Assembly: GCA_042691655.1 (NCBI GenBank)
Contig: CP170506.1
Location: forward strand, 992,001-1,056,000
Source: UBA695 sp042691655
Lineage (GTDB): Bacteria > Verrucomicrobiota > Verrucomicrobiia > Chthoniobacterales > Chthoniobacteraceae
Length of the DNA: 64,000 nt
Direction: 5' to 3'
The notes below the pieces were generated by a model. It had not been told where the DNA came from. It saw only the letters and a list, made by a program, of their open reading frames with translations, and did no database searches. Each line of letters starts with the position of its first letter. Within the stretch, counting starts at the first letter, position 1. Positions 17,995-26,897 of this stretch are shown here, piece after piece. The translations under genes and the position numbers were made by a program.

Positions 17995-19956
17995 TTATTC
18001 TTGAGGTATGATTAAATTGTACTGAGTAAGATCTTCTGTGGCGCCAACGCCTCCGCCCCAGTAGAGATATCCCTTACGCTCTTTCCCGTCATTGTCATTT
18101 GCAAGCAGTGAGAAGCCGAAAACGGTTCCTCCCTTCAGTTCCGGAAGCCCCACAGACGCAACCGGAATTTCAAGTGAATAGAGAATCTGAGAGCCTTTGC
18201 GGGTAATATCTGCTCTAATGTCGCTTACCAAGCCTGTCTTTAGGTTGCCATAGCCATGCTGCCGATAAACCATGGGGCCTTCCCGGGTAAGGGCGACATC
18301 CAAATTGATATGAGCGTTTTTGTCTAAGGCTATTTGATCAGGGAAGGCGAATGCCATTTGGATGCTGTCGCCGCGCCATGTGGAATCGCCGGTTTGATCC
18401 TGGAAGAAGGCATCGTCGGTTACTTGCACGACGATCAAGAGTCGGTCTTTTTCCCACCGAACTGAAAAATTGGCGTCCAGGTCGTTTTTTCCATTATAAG
18501 GTGTGGTTCCCGTAGGTGAAAAATGAGTGACACCGCCGAACGAATAAACCGGTGACGGGGACGAACTCTTTGCAGAAAGCGCCTTCGCGATGGTTGGCTG
18601 AACGAATTGAGAACGCACCAATTCAGGAAAAGGGTGCTGCGTAACGGAAGAAACTTCAACGGCGGCGAGGTCACCTTCGAGGACCCACGGGCGCGATCCC
18701 TTTAGCGCGAGACTAAATTGTGGCAATAAATCTTTGGTGGTTTTTACGAAATTCCTTATTAGCGAGCCATTTCCGAGCAGGCATGCAGTAAAGGTGGTTT
18801 CAGCCGAGTTGCTGTTAGTGAATACGATCTGGGGATCAACGTCCTTATATTCGCTCCATACAGCCAGTACGGTTTTGCCGTCTGCCTTTTTGTATTTCAT
18901 CACCCATACCTTTGAGTCTTTTGCATTGATGCGTTCGATAAACTTCGCACCCGCCAGGAAATGGGTGAGATCTTTATAGACGAAATAGGAAGGCTTTGGG
19001 GTTAAATCTTGACGGGCGGCGCCAAAGTTCTTTTCCTTGTCTAAGGGATCCCACTTGCTGTCGGAAAAGACGTACCACCAAATGCCCTTTACGTAATTCA
19101 ATGAAATGCCGAGCAGGTAAATTCTCGCCATGTTGTCGGCAGAGACTGCTTCGGTCGAGCCATCTGCGGCAATATGATTCGGCCATCCTATTTCGGTGAC
19201 ATAGAGGGGAAACTTGTTGCCTCCATTGGCTTCACGAAGCATCTGGTCGATCTTTTGCATTCGTGGATACCAATAGTTTTCCACAGTCATTCCTCGTCTC
19301 CGAAAGAAATAGGGGTGCAGAGCAACCGCGTCACAATATTTTAGCACCCCAAGGTCGAGCGTGCGTTTTAAAAATTCGTCACCGGTACATACGGAATTGG
19401 CCAGCACGACAATGGAGGGATCAATGGCTTTAATCCTTGGATATACGGATGCGATCAGTTTGATATAACTTTCGGCGTCGCCTTTTCCATGCCCCTGCAT
19501 GCCGCAGCCGCCATCCCATTCATTCCATATTTGATAATATTTAACTTTGCCTTTCAGTTCCCGCACCACAGTTTCGGCATACCGGGTGTATGCCTCGACG
19601 GCTTCCGGAGTTCGTGGATAGCCTCCATCCTCGTACAATTTATTGCCGTAGTCGAGAATGCAGATGGTGCTCATCCCATTGGCAATGCAACGGTCAATAT
19701 ATTTGCCAAATGTGTCCTTGATACGGATAACGCCCTTTTCCTCCTCGCATTGTGCCCATGCAAAATCATCTCGGTTGGACATTACGCCAGCTTGCTTTAA
19801 TTCGCTAAACAACTCGGAATCTTTGGGCCAATGCGTGCCCATTCCAAAGATAAAGGGTGTTTGCTCGAGGGCTTTAGAAACATCAATCCCTTGTTGGGCA
19901 AATGAAGCATGGCTAATGACAATGGCGATGGGAAGTAGAATGTGGCAGAGTTTCAT
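17995..19956 (-). CDS. Exported GH39-like glycoside hydrolase with C-terminal CBM9-like domain
   Basis: 653 residues with a signal peptide (residues 1-20, ending 'SHASFA'). Residues about 35-340 form a clan GH-A TIM barrel most like GH39/GH5-type enzymes. The acid/base Glu146 is in 'YYQIWNEWDGG' and the nucleophile Glu255 in 'LYVTEIGWPN'. Around 380-450 lies a small beta-sandwich-like part. Residues about 475-650 resemble a family 9 carbohydrate-binding/DOMON-type domain ('NDLDANFSVRWEKDRLLIVV', 'GDSIQMAFAF'). The substrate is not predictable; context (pectin and galactan genes) suggests a plant or algal polysaccharide. It is the last gene of the cassette 1 operon, 60 bp after the FAD oxidoreductase. 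Confidence 0.82.
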   Translation of the reverse strand: MKLCHILLPIAIVISHASFAQQGIDVSKALEQTPFIFGMGTHWPKDSELFSELKQAGVMSNRDDFAWAQCEEEKGVIRIKDTFGKYIDRCIANGMSTICILDYGNKLYEDGGYPRTPEAVEAYTRYAETVVRELKGKVKYYQIWNEWDGGCGMQGHGKGDAESYIKLIASVYPRIKAIDPSIVVLANSVCTGDEFLKRTLDLGVLKYCDAVALHPYFFRRRGMTVENYWYPRMQKIDQMLREANGGNKFPLYVTEIGWPNHIAADGSTEAVSADNMARIYLLGISLNYVKGIWWYVFSDSKWDPLDKEKNFGAARQDLTPKPSYFVYKDLTHFLAGAKFIERINAKDSKVWVMKYKKADGKTVLAVWSEYKDVDPQIVFTNSNSAETTFTACLLGNGSLIRNFVKTTKDLLPQFSLALKGSRPWVLEGDLAAVEVSSVTQHPFPELVRSQFVQPTIAKALSAKSSSPSPVYSFGGVTHFSPTGTTPYNGKNDLDANFSVRWEKDRLLIVVQVTDDAFFQDQTGDSTWRGDSIQMAFAFPDQIALDKNAHINLDVALTREGPMVYRQHGYGNLKTGLVSDIRADITRKGSQILYSLEIPVASVGLPELKGGTVFGFSLLANDNDGKERKGYLYWGGGVGATEDLTQYNLIIPQE

Positions 19957-20016
19957 AATATTGACGAAGAGATGATTTGGAAATGGGGATGCGCAAACGG
20001 TGTAGCAAGCGAGAAG

Positions 20017-21339
20017 TTAAGTGGCAGGCTCTTCGGTAAATTGATTCTGCTGACGCAATTCCGCGCGAATGGAGGCGGCAGCGATGTTCCGGGTATTGGT
20101 AAGCGGATTTCGGGCGGACAAAGCTGCCGCGACTCCGGCAGCCTGCCCAATGGCACTTACCGAAGCCATGATACGGTAGGACGAATGAGCTTCGTGCGTT
20201 CCGCTGATGCAACGCGAGCCGAGTAGCAAATTTGATAAACCTTCGGCCCTTAGGGCTCGATATGGAATATGATAGTAGCCTGGCGCTTCGATCCGGCGCA
20301 TCTGCGTACCCACTCCATCCGGGCTGTGAATGTCAAGGGAATAGGCGCACGCGGCAACCATGTCTTCGAATTTGGTGGCATGTAGGCAATCCGTGGCCGT
20401 GAGGAGATAGTCGCCCATCACGCGGCGGCCTTCACGGATGCCGAGTTCCATAGAAATGGATTCGATGTAAGCATTGTGGAAGGCCGGATGTTCCCGAATA
20501 GCGCCAAAGAATTCGCGTAATTGCTTTTCACCCTTGATTCGCCCATTGCTGACAGAAGCGGGATCGGAAGGGTCGATGCCAACAATTCGCGTTTGGTTAA
20601 AAAGAAGGGACTCGCCGTCGGGATAGGGAAAGCAAAGCACGTTTTCGCGCTGATTGGAGGTGCCACCCGTCGCTTTTAGCTGTAAATAATAGGGGAGTAA
20701 CTCAGCCCGAAGCGAACGGATGCCAGCCCATGTTTTGATATCGGAGATGTCCAACGCCGATTTGTCGATTCCAGTGACTTTGAATGTGAGCGTGGCCGGC
20801 TGCATTTTTCCATCGCTTTTTCGGCCTATTTCATAGCGCGCTCCGGCCAGAGCTGAAAAATTTCCATTGCCGGTGGCGTCAATATAAATTTTGGCGGAAA
20901 AAGCCGCGCCATCCGATGTTTGAATGGATGAGATCCTATCTCCCTGGCGCGCAAGTGAAGTCACTTCTTTGCCCGCCTTCACCCGGATGAATGGTTCTGC
21001 GGCGAGGAGTTGACGATATCGCTTGGAAAGTTGTCTTTCATCGTAGGTTGGGACTTCGTCCCATGGGTGGCCTCCGTTCTCTGGGTAGACCCACGGAAAT
21101 AGTTCTTGGTGAATGCCTGTATTAATGGGGCGCCGTTGGTCGTCCCAAAATTCACAAATTAGACCAACGGGGGAATGCACGCTGGTTCCGCCAATGTTCG
21201 GAGCCAGAAGAATGACACGGGCTCCGGAACGCGCTGCACCCAAAGCCGCCGAGATGCCGCCGATACCGGCTCCCGCTACAATGACGTCCGCATCGGGAGG
21301 GCGTGATACATTCGCATCATGCATAGAGCCTTGTTTCAT
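20017..21339 (-). CDS. FAD-dependent oxidoreductase (FAD_oxidored family)
   Basis: 440 residues. The N terminus has a Rossmann dinucleotide motif 'VIVAGAGIGGISAALGAARSG' region with a following acidic-free strand, then 'GGTSVHSPVGLICEFWDD', and 'IYIDATGNGNFSALAGARYEIG', typical of the xanthan-lyase-associated/FAD_oxidored family found beside carbohydrate genes. Start ATG 21339 (MKQGSMHDANV) overlaps the cassette C stop as ATGA, so the two are translationally coupled. The longer frame to 21441 is not needed. The C terminus has 'LLLGSRCISGTHEAHSSYR', another hallmark of this family. The substrate is unknown; a sugar or uronate derivative is plausible from the neighbours. Probably cytosolic, since no signal peptide is seen. 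Confidence 0.85.
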   Translation of the reverse strand: MKQGSMHDANVSRPPDADVIVAGAGIGGISAALGAARSGARVILLAPNIGGTSVHSPVGLICEFWDDQRRPINTGIHQELFPWVYPENGGHPWDEVPTYDERQLSKRYRQLLAAEPFIRVKAGKEVTSLARQGDRISSIQTSDGAAFSAKIYIDATGNGNFSALAGARYEIGRKSDGKMQPATLTFKVTGIDKSALDISDIKTWAGIRSLRAELLPYYLQLKATGGTSNQRENVLCFPYPDGESLLFNQTRIVGIDPSDPASVSNGRIKGEKQLREFFGAIREHPAFHNAYIESISMELGIREGRRVMGDYLLTATDCLHATKFEDMVAACAYSLDIHSPDGVGTQMRRIEAPGYYHIPYRALRAEGLSNLLLGSRCISGTHEAHSSYRIMASVSAIGQAAGVAAALSARNPLTNTRNIAAASIRAELRQQNQFTEEPAT

Positions 21340-22223
21340 TTGAGGTAAAAATAACGTTGGAAGATTCGCACGGTTTGCGCCGCCCGGGGTGAAACTCCCG
21401 CTTTGCTGGCGAAGCCCGAGTTGGAGAGAACGGGGGACCACACGGATAAGATATCCTTTCCGTCCTCTGCGTCGCCGAAAGCGGAGATCAGCTTGGAATA
21501 GTCGGTTATACCGTATCGGCTTTTTTCATCCAGAACTGCGACAGCCACGACAATGGCCGATAGCTTGGAAATGTTGTCGGGCAGCGTGGTTTGGAGCACC
21601 GAGGCGGCGGTGCTGGATGTGGACACAAGAAAGCAAATTTCCATCCTGAAAATCAGATCGCCCAGTACTTGATAGTTGCTCGCGGTTGAGTTTACGGAAG
21701 GCAGTGTATTGCTGGAGCCGTCTTCGAGCTTTTGGGTTTGCCCGCCGGTGCCATCGACCAAGGTATAGCACATGGCGCTGCATGCAGGTCCGTTGCTGGC
21801 CCAATCGAGTTGCCTAGCTCCCCGCATTAAAACGGGACCGGTGCCGCTGCCGACGGTGGCGGTGGCGATTTTGTAGCCAATGATGGAAAGCGTCCGGGAG
21901 GTCGTGCTGGAGACGGATGCGGTGCTGGGATAAAGACCATCGGTGGCACTGTAGAATGAAAAGCTGTCATTGCCCGAGGCCTTGGCGAACCTGTAGTCGA
22001 TGTCTTTACGGATCGGCATCTGGGCGAAGTCCAGCATCATGCGGTCCATGACTTGTTGTGCTTGTGTCACGGCATCAATGCGCGTTTGAGAAAGCCGGGT
22101 GGTGATCGATGCGCTGCTGACGATTTGGTTGAACAACAAAATCAGCGCGCTGACGATGGCCATGGCAACCAACAGTTCCAGTAAGTTATATCCTCGCAAT
22201 CTGTGGAGCGTATTAAAAAACAT
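21336..22223 (-). CDS. Verru_Chthon cassette protein C (pseudopilin, GspJ-like), cassette 1
   Basis: 295 residues. The N terminus carries a prepilin-like leader and hydrophobic helix: 'RLRGYNLLELLVAMAIVSAL', with Glu at position +5 relative to the cleavage Gly. The stretch after it ('ITTRLSQTRIDAVTQAQQVMDRMMLDFAQMP') is like the GspJ/PilW-type minor pseudopilins. Known family: Verru_Chthon cassette protein C, found only in four-gene cassettes of Verrucomicrobia. It overlaps B by 11 bases at its start and the FAD gene by four bases at its end. It should be cleaved by a prepilin peptidase, which is not encoded in this window. Role of the cassette is not established. Confidence 0.83.
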   Translation of the reverse strand: MFFNTLHRLRGYNLLELLVAMAIVSALILLFNQIVSSASITTRLSQTRIDAVTQAQQVMDRMMLDFAQMPIRKDIDYRFAKASGNDSFSFYSATDGLYPSTASVSSTTSRTLSIIGYKIATATVGSGTGPVLMRGARQLDWASNGPACSAMCYTLVDGTGGQTQKLEDGSSNTLPSVNSTASNYQVLGDLIFRMEICFLVSTSSTAASVLQTTLPDNISKLSAIVVAVAVLDEKSRYGITDYSKLISAFGDAEDGKDILSVWSPVLSNSGFASKAGVSPRAAQTVRIFQRYFYLK

Positions 22224-22689
22224 GGCTATTTCGATTTAGAACCGTATAGACTTCGAGGGCTCCTTCGGGCGACGTTGCAGCGGCGGGCCACGTGATGCGG
22301 ATAAAAACATTGGTGGCGTAGAGCTGGTTGGCATTAGGGGGAAGCATCGTGACCGAAATAAGGTAGCGGGAATTCTCGGTCCGCGAACTAGCAAAGTGGT
22401 TCCCGTGGGAGTCGGCGGTTTCCGAATAATAAATCTGCTGGGACGAGGTGCCGGAGCTGCCCGCGTCGGGGATGCTTAGGCCGTCCACGGTTTGCTTGGA
22501 ACCGATAGGCGCGGAAACAAGATCGGAAATCAAGAGGTTAGCGACTTCCGATGCCGTGTACTTTTCATGCGCGGTATGGTTGGATCGAATCCCGGCGGGA
22601 ATCAAACCCATCAGCGTTGTCATACAAAACGCTGTCAGCCCAAGAGCGATAGTGACCTCAATGAGCGAGAATGCAGATTGCCGTTTCAT
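22213..22689 (-). CDS. Verru_Chthon cassette protein B (pseudopilin, GspI/PilV-like), cassette 1
   Basis: 158 residues with the type IV prepilin-like start 'MKRQSAFSLIEVTIALGLTA': a short basic leader, then a hydrophobic helix with Glu at +5. The cleavage-site residue is Ala where Gly is usual. The region after the helix ('SNHTAHEKYTASEVANLLISDLV') is like GspI/PilV minor pseudopilins. The start ATG overlaps the D stop (ATGA). Gene order here is A-D-B-C. The C-terminal half is a short beta-rich domain with 'YLISVTML', consistent with the known cassette B family. Confidence 0.82.
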   Translation of the reverse strand: MKRQSAFSLIEVTIALGLTAFCMTTLMGLIPAGIRSNHTAHEKYTASEVANLLISDLVSAPIGSKQTVDGLSIPDAGSSGTSSQQIYYSETADSHGNHFASSRTENSRYLISVTMLPPNANQLYATNVFIRITWPAAATSPEGALEVYTVLNRNSHVF

Positions 22690-23363
22690 GGCCGGAAGAT
22701 TCTGAGTTGGCCCGTGAGGCCGTTGATTTGTAGAATGGCAATATTGGTGCCATTCTTGTCATGGGGCGCTTGAAGCCCAATTTCAATCCACCGGGACGCT
22801 GTACTCGTGATTTTGGCGTCTCCCTGGGGGCTAAATTGAATCAGCTCGGTGAATACCGGCGGTTGTCCATTGATGGAAACACCGCCGATGGGCAGACTGA
22901 ATTGCGCGTCGAGACTCGATGCGGAGATGTCGTTGACCCCGGTGGTCTCTCGTCCGGCGCTTTGGAGTATGGAGGTATCGAATTGGTTCAATGTAACATT
23001 TTCCAACACTCGCGATTTGCGAATGGGCGTTAAACATCCACTAGTGATATCGGAGGTCTGGCCGTTTTTCCCGGCGACGGCTGCCACGACGATTTTGGCG
23101 TTTCCGGACGGATTATCCACCGCATTGGCTGAGACCGGCAGGATGCCTACCCAAACGTAGGTGTTGCCTGAAATGGCCGCTGTGCGTGCATGACGCAGGC
23201 AGTCGGCAAGCTCGTTGATATTACGGGTCATTGCGGTCCCTTGGAGGATGCCGATGATGTGGGGAACGCCTATAGACAAAATCACAACGATAATGGCCAG
23301 AATCATCAGCAGTTCCACGAGCGAAAAACCACGGCGGTTGAATATGGAGAACTTGCTATTCAT
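22686..23363 (-). CDS. Verru_Chthon cassette protein D (pseudopilin, GspH-like), cassette 1
   Basis: 225 residues. Start ATG 23363 gives 'MNSKFSIFNRRGFSLVELLM', a classical prepilin leader with cleavage after Gly and Glu at +5; the longer frame to 23516 is a read-back into the A gene and is rejected. The helix 'ILAIIVVILSIGVPHI' is followed by 'NINELADCLRHARTAAISGN', which matches the GspH-type element ('AR..AI..') used by minor pseudopilins. It overlaps the A gene by eight bases and B by four. The family is Verru_Chthon cassette protein D. Confidence 0.83.
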   Translation of the reverse strand: MNSKFSIFNRRGFSLVELLMILAIIVVILSIGVPHIIGILQGTAMTRNINELADCLRHARTAAISGNTYVWVGILPVSANAVDNPSGNAKIVVAAVAGKNGQTSDITSGCLTPIRKSRVLENVTLNQFDTSILQSAGRETTGVNDISASSLDAQFSLPIGGVSINGQPPVFTELIQFSPQGDAKITSTASRWIEIGLQAPHDKNGTNIAILQINGLTGQLRIFRP

Positions 23364-26300
23364 AAACAGGCTCCACAACTTCATCGATAATTTTGCCAGT
23401 GTACCGATCGATTGCCAAATGTACCCAGTAGCGGCATTCACCCTCAACCAGGAAGCGAGAAAGGGGATCTTTGTTGCTAGAGGAAACGCTTGTCGGGTAG
23501 CGACCGGATTGTGCAATCACGTCGAGCATCAGATTCCATGTGCGGGTTTGTCCGGATTCGGCCAATGCCCGGATGGTGGCTTCGCGGCGGGTTTTGATGT
23601 AGTCGCTGTTACTGGCGATGGGGAAGGAGCTGTCCGTAACGATTTTGGTGGCTAGTTCTCCTCGGTTCAAGAGTGGCCCCTTGCCCGTGCTGGAGCTGGC
23701 GGTCCATTGCGTAATGAAGGTGGCGATTTGCGACGCAAGTGAGGAGCCGTCAACTAACGCTGCGTTGGAGGAAATCAAATCGCTGTATTCTGAACGCAGT
23801 GTCCCTGCGAGAAGGGCTTGTAGGACACTCGGTTGGCGCGTGTTGAGATTGAGTCGGCCCGCGACAATCTCGTTGTCATCGACACTGAAGGCGTCCAGGA
23901 GCCCGGAGTCACCACTGTCGGAGGAGAAGAAATTCAGGCTCTTCCACGGCACGTCGCGAAAGGCGTAGCCCATTTCACCCACTGAACGGAAGGGGCGGTT
24001 AAGGACTAGCGGCCGATCCTCAACACGGGGTGCATCTCTTCCCGACACCCCATTGCCAAAGGCCGCAGAATTAGAGGCGTCTGCCATATAGGTAGGGTGT
24101 ACGTCATGATCGTTGTCCCCATCGGCGCGGCGAAGGACGGAGTCCTGGTCCAGGTAGTATACGGAGAGATTGCTGGAGTTGATGCTATAATAGCCGGGGT
24201 AGAATTTATCCTTGTCTCCGCCGTCAACCGGTTTGCTGGATGGCGTGTAGAGCGATCCATAGGGCCGCGAGTATAGGCAGTAGGCAGGGTTGCTCAACAC
24301 GCCTGACGCTGTTTGATTGCCCCACCACGGGGATGCATCCGCAGTTGGGCCGCCAATAATTGTCATGCCGAGGCGTGATGTTCGCGGGTCCAGAGCGCAG
24401 GTCGCCTGGATGCATGGAAATACATTAACGGATGAAACGCCCGATGCTGTGCCTGATGACGCATACGCGGCACCGTAGGTGTCCAGCCGCACGAGCCCTG
24501 TTCCCATATAAGCGAATGCAAAATGTTGATAGGGGTAGAACGTAGTGCCATCGGCTGAATATTGCATTTCAAACGCTGTGGTTCCGGAAAAGCCGACTTC
24601 CGTGAGGTTGGGCGGCGCGCCAGTGCCGGATGCTCCCAAACGGGGGTCTGGAATATTCACGGAATTCAGCGATAGAGCTACGCAGGTTAGCGGAGTTCCC
24701 TGGGCAATTGCCGGGTAGGAGCCGGTTGCTGCCACTGCGGGTGAGGTATAATTACAAAAGAGGGCCGCTACGGAAGTGGTGGCGGTCAACGAAGTTGGAT
24801 TAACCATTGCCGGATCGGTGAAGGCTGTGTCATTGGTGAATGTAAATTGATCATTGGCGGTCGTGAATGCCGAGGTGTGATTAACTAGGTTGACGTTGCT
24901 TCCGCTGGTTCGGGTGCCTGTGGTGAAAACGCACGTTCCTCCGTTGGCCACGAAGCGAAGCTTGATGCTGGAATCAGGCGCTTTCAGGGGCTGATGTGGA
25001 TTCCAGAGCCGTGGTACCAGAAACAGGTAGAGATAAGGCCGGATGGAGTTGTTGCTGTTGAGCCCCTGTTCCCAACGGAAAGGAAAAAAACAGAGGTTGT
25101 GCAGGTAGGGAAGGTTCTCAACGCCTCGGATATTGTTGGTGGCGTATTCTGGGTCGCTGTGATTGGTGATAGAGGTGTTGGTGAAACTGATAATGGTCGG
25201 AAGATCGTCGGTATCATATTGATCAATGAGATTGGCCCCGATTTGCATGATATGCACATTGGTGTTTTGATCCCGGGCACCGGAGTTGGTGGCTTTGTCG
25301 CTGGAAAAATATTGCCCTATGGAGCCTTCTATTATCACGGCCTTCAGGAGCTCAAAGAAATCGGGGTCGCGGGGGACTGCCGCTACTTCGTCGAGGCTCA
25401 GTATTTTGCTGGCGGGGGTGCTTCCCGTGGGGCGGTAGGTCCAGGTTCTGTAGGTGCCGGTGCCGGAGACTTCGAGCCCAAAGTACTGCTTTATATTATC
25501 AGCCGTACCGTCGGCGTTATAGGCAGAGTCGGTAGATGCAAGTGTGGCACTGGGGCCTTTTGCGGTCACCCAGGCAAGACGGCTAAGGGGAAAACGCTTT
25601 CGCAGCAACGGCATTCCCGCCGTGACTGTAGTTCCGTCAGCGAGTGTGCCGGAAGTGGTAAAACGGACTTTTGCCAAGGCGGGGTTGGCCGTGCTGGGGT
25701 AAGTTTTGGAGGACCCGGAGGGAGTGGCGGGGGCGAAGGAGGGGGCATTTAACTCGCGGGAGAATGTTCCGAGATATTGAAGCGAAGAGAGGTCCTGCCC
25801 GAATTGATCTGTGTGCTGCCGGGCGTAGGTGATTAAGTCGCGTCGGTTGATGAAAGTTTGATCGCTGCCATCGGACGTGTGCAAGACATTGATGAAACTG
25901 CGGTTCGGGTCGAACAGACCACCTTGCCGGGGGACTGCTGAAACATTGGTTCCGGTGAGTGCGGCCCGCCATTTCAGAAAGCTCGCGGTATCGAGTTTGG
26001 AAAGCCCCGGGATTTGATAAAGATCCGCATGGTGAAGCCGTCCCCGACGGCTGTTGATAGTCGAACTTAACCGGTTGCCTGCAACGTTAATATTCAATAA
26101 ACCTCCTTCATCGTAAATCACATAAGCAAAGCGGCCGATGGCAAAATCGGTGTTGACCGTGGATGCGTCTTTAAGTTGATCGGTCCAGGAGGTAAATGCT
26201 TTGGGTCCTTCTCGCGTAACGATGATCCAATTTGGCGCGAGAAATCCCGTGGCAGAGGCAGCCGAACCGGTCAGTGATGAGTCGATCAGCAGAGGCGCAT

Positions 26301-26793
26301 TCCATCGTTCTTTTGTTATGGCGCGGCCATTGAAAGACGCCGTTGTGCTGCTGCATACCGAGGCGAGGTCGCTTGGTGGGAAGGTGGAGATGTCGTAATC
26401 TGAGCCACCGGTGGTGTTCTGAAAGAAAGACACCCCGCTGGCGCTGCGTTTGAGGATGTTGGAAGGCACCGTGGTGGAGCCCGTGGAATAAGCGATAAAC
26501 GGGATGATGGTGTGATTGGAAGTGGGGCTGTAGATGGAGATGCCGGCTTGGGTGTCGATTATGGAACCGGCTGCGATTTCCTGCTTGAGGTTGCTCTTGA
26601 GCAAATCAATCGCACCCCGCCCCAAGTGGATGACTTGGCTCTGTGCGTTGCTGCTTGTAATGATCTGCTGCTCATTGGTAGCTCTAGAAAAAAAGGCAAC
26701 CAGCAGCCCCGCAAGCAAAGCGATGAAAGACAGTACGACAATCAGCGCAAAGGCATGTCGTTTGGATTGGCAAAGAAGGGGGGCGGCATTCAT
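23356..26793 (-). CDS. Verru_Chthon cassette protein A (large GspK-like pseudopilin), cassette 1
   Basis: 1145 residues. The N terminus is 'KRHAFALIVVLSFIALLAGL', a prepilin-like helix lacking Glu at +5, as in GspK. Residues about 228-240 read 'DEGGLLNINVAGN', like the GspK 'iiDe.gkiNlN' motif; residues about 979-998 read 'GRLNLNTRQPSVLQALLAG', matching GspK-type 'INVNTA..VLaAL'. The centre is a long Ser/Thr/Asn-rich exported region. It is three to four times the size of GspK (about 300-330 residues). The start ATG 26793 is preceded by a candidate operator (26811-26834). It is the first gene of a likely operon A-D-B-C-FAD oxidoreductase-GH39. Function unknown; GspK caps type II secretion pseudopili. 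Confidence 0.85.
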   Translation of the reverse strand: MNAAPLLCQSKRHAFALIVVLSFIALLAGLLVAFFSRATNEQQIITSSNAQSQVIHLGRGAIDLLKSNLKQEIAAGSIIDTQAGISIYSPTSNHTIIPFIAYSTGSTTVPSNILKRSASGVSFFQNTTGGSDYDISTFPPSDLASVCSSTTASFNGRAITKERWNAPLLIDSSLTGSAASATGFLAPNWIIVTREGPKAFTSWTDQLKDASTVNTDFAIGRFAYVIYDEGGLLNINVAGNRLSSTINSRRGRLHHADLYQIPGLSKLDTASFLKWRAALTGTNVSAVPRQGGLFDPNRSFINVLHTSDGSDQTFINRRDLITYARQHTDQFGQDLSSLQYLGTFSRELNAPSFAPATPSGSSKTYPSTANPALAKVRFTTSGTLADGTTVTAGMPLLRKRFPLSRLAWVTAKGPSATLASTDSAYNADGTADNIKQYFGLEVSGTGTYRTWTYRPTGSTPASKILSLDEVAAVPRDPDFFELLKAVIIEGSIGQYFSSDKATNSGARDQNTNVHIMQIGANLIDQYDTDDLPTIISFTNTSITNHSDPEYATNNIRGVENLPYLHNLCFFPFRWEQGLNSNNSIRPYLYLFLVPRLWNPHQPLKAPDSSIKLRFVANGGTCVFTTGTRTSGSNVNLVNHTSAFTTANDQFTFTNDTAFTDPAMVNPTSLTATTSVAALFCNYTSPAVAATGSYPAIAQGTPLTCVALSLNSVNIPDPRLGASGTGAPPNLTEVGFSGTTAFEMQYSADGTTFYPYQHFAFAYMGTGLVRLDTYGAAYASSGTASGVSSVNVFPCIQATCALDPRTSRLGMTIIGGPTADASPWWGNQTASGVLSNPAYCLYSRPYGSLYTPSSKPVDGGDKDKFYPGYYSINSSNLSVYYLDQDSVLRRADGDNDHDVHPTYMADASNSAAFGNGVSGRDAPRVEDRPLVLNRPFRSVGEMGYAFRDVPWKSLNFFSSDSGDSGLLDAFSVDDNEIVAGRLNLNTRQPSVLQALLAGTLRSEYSDLISSNAALVDGSSLASQIATFITQWTASSSTGKGPLLNRGELATKIVTDSSFPIASNSDYIKTRREATIRALAESGQTRTWNLMLDVIAQSGRYPTSVSSSNKDPLSRFLVEGECRYWVHLAIDRYTGKIIDEVVEPVYE

Positions 26794-26810
26794 GGAATGC
26801 GGGTTAATTT

Positions 26811-26834
26811 GCGAACGTTACGAAAATATGAAAT
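26811..26834. promoter_or_regulatory. Candidate LacI-type operator upstream of cassette 1
   Basis: The site has GAACGTTACGAAAATATGAA (from 26813). It matches the sequence upstream of the GH42-like operon at 32865 in most positions over about 23 bases, including the 12-base core GAACGTTACGA. It lies 18 bp upstream of the cassette 1 A start, in the 104-bp gap after the symporter stop. Position and similarity suggest a shared regulator; binding is not shown. Confidence 0.45.
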
Positions 26835-26897
26835 CAAATGGCTTGCGTCAACGTTTTTGTAAGCGTGCCGCAAGTAAAATCTTAAATGCCGACGGGG

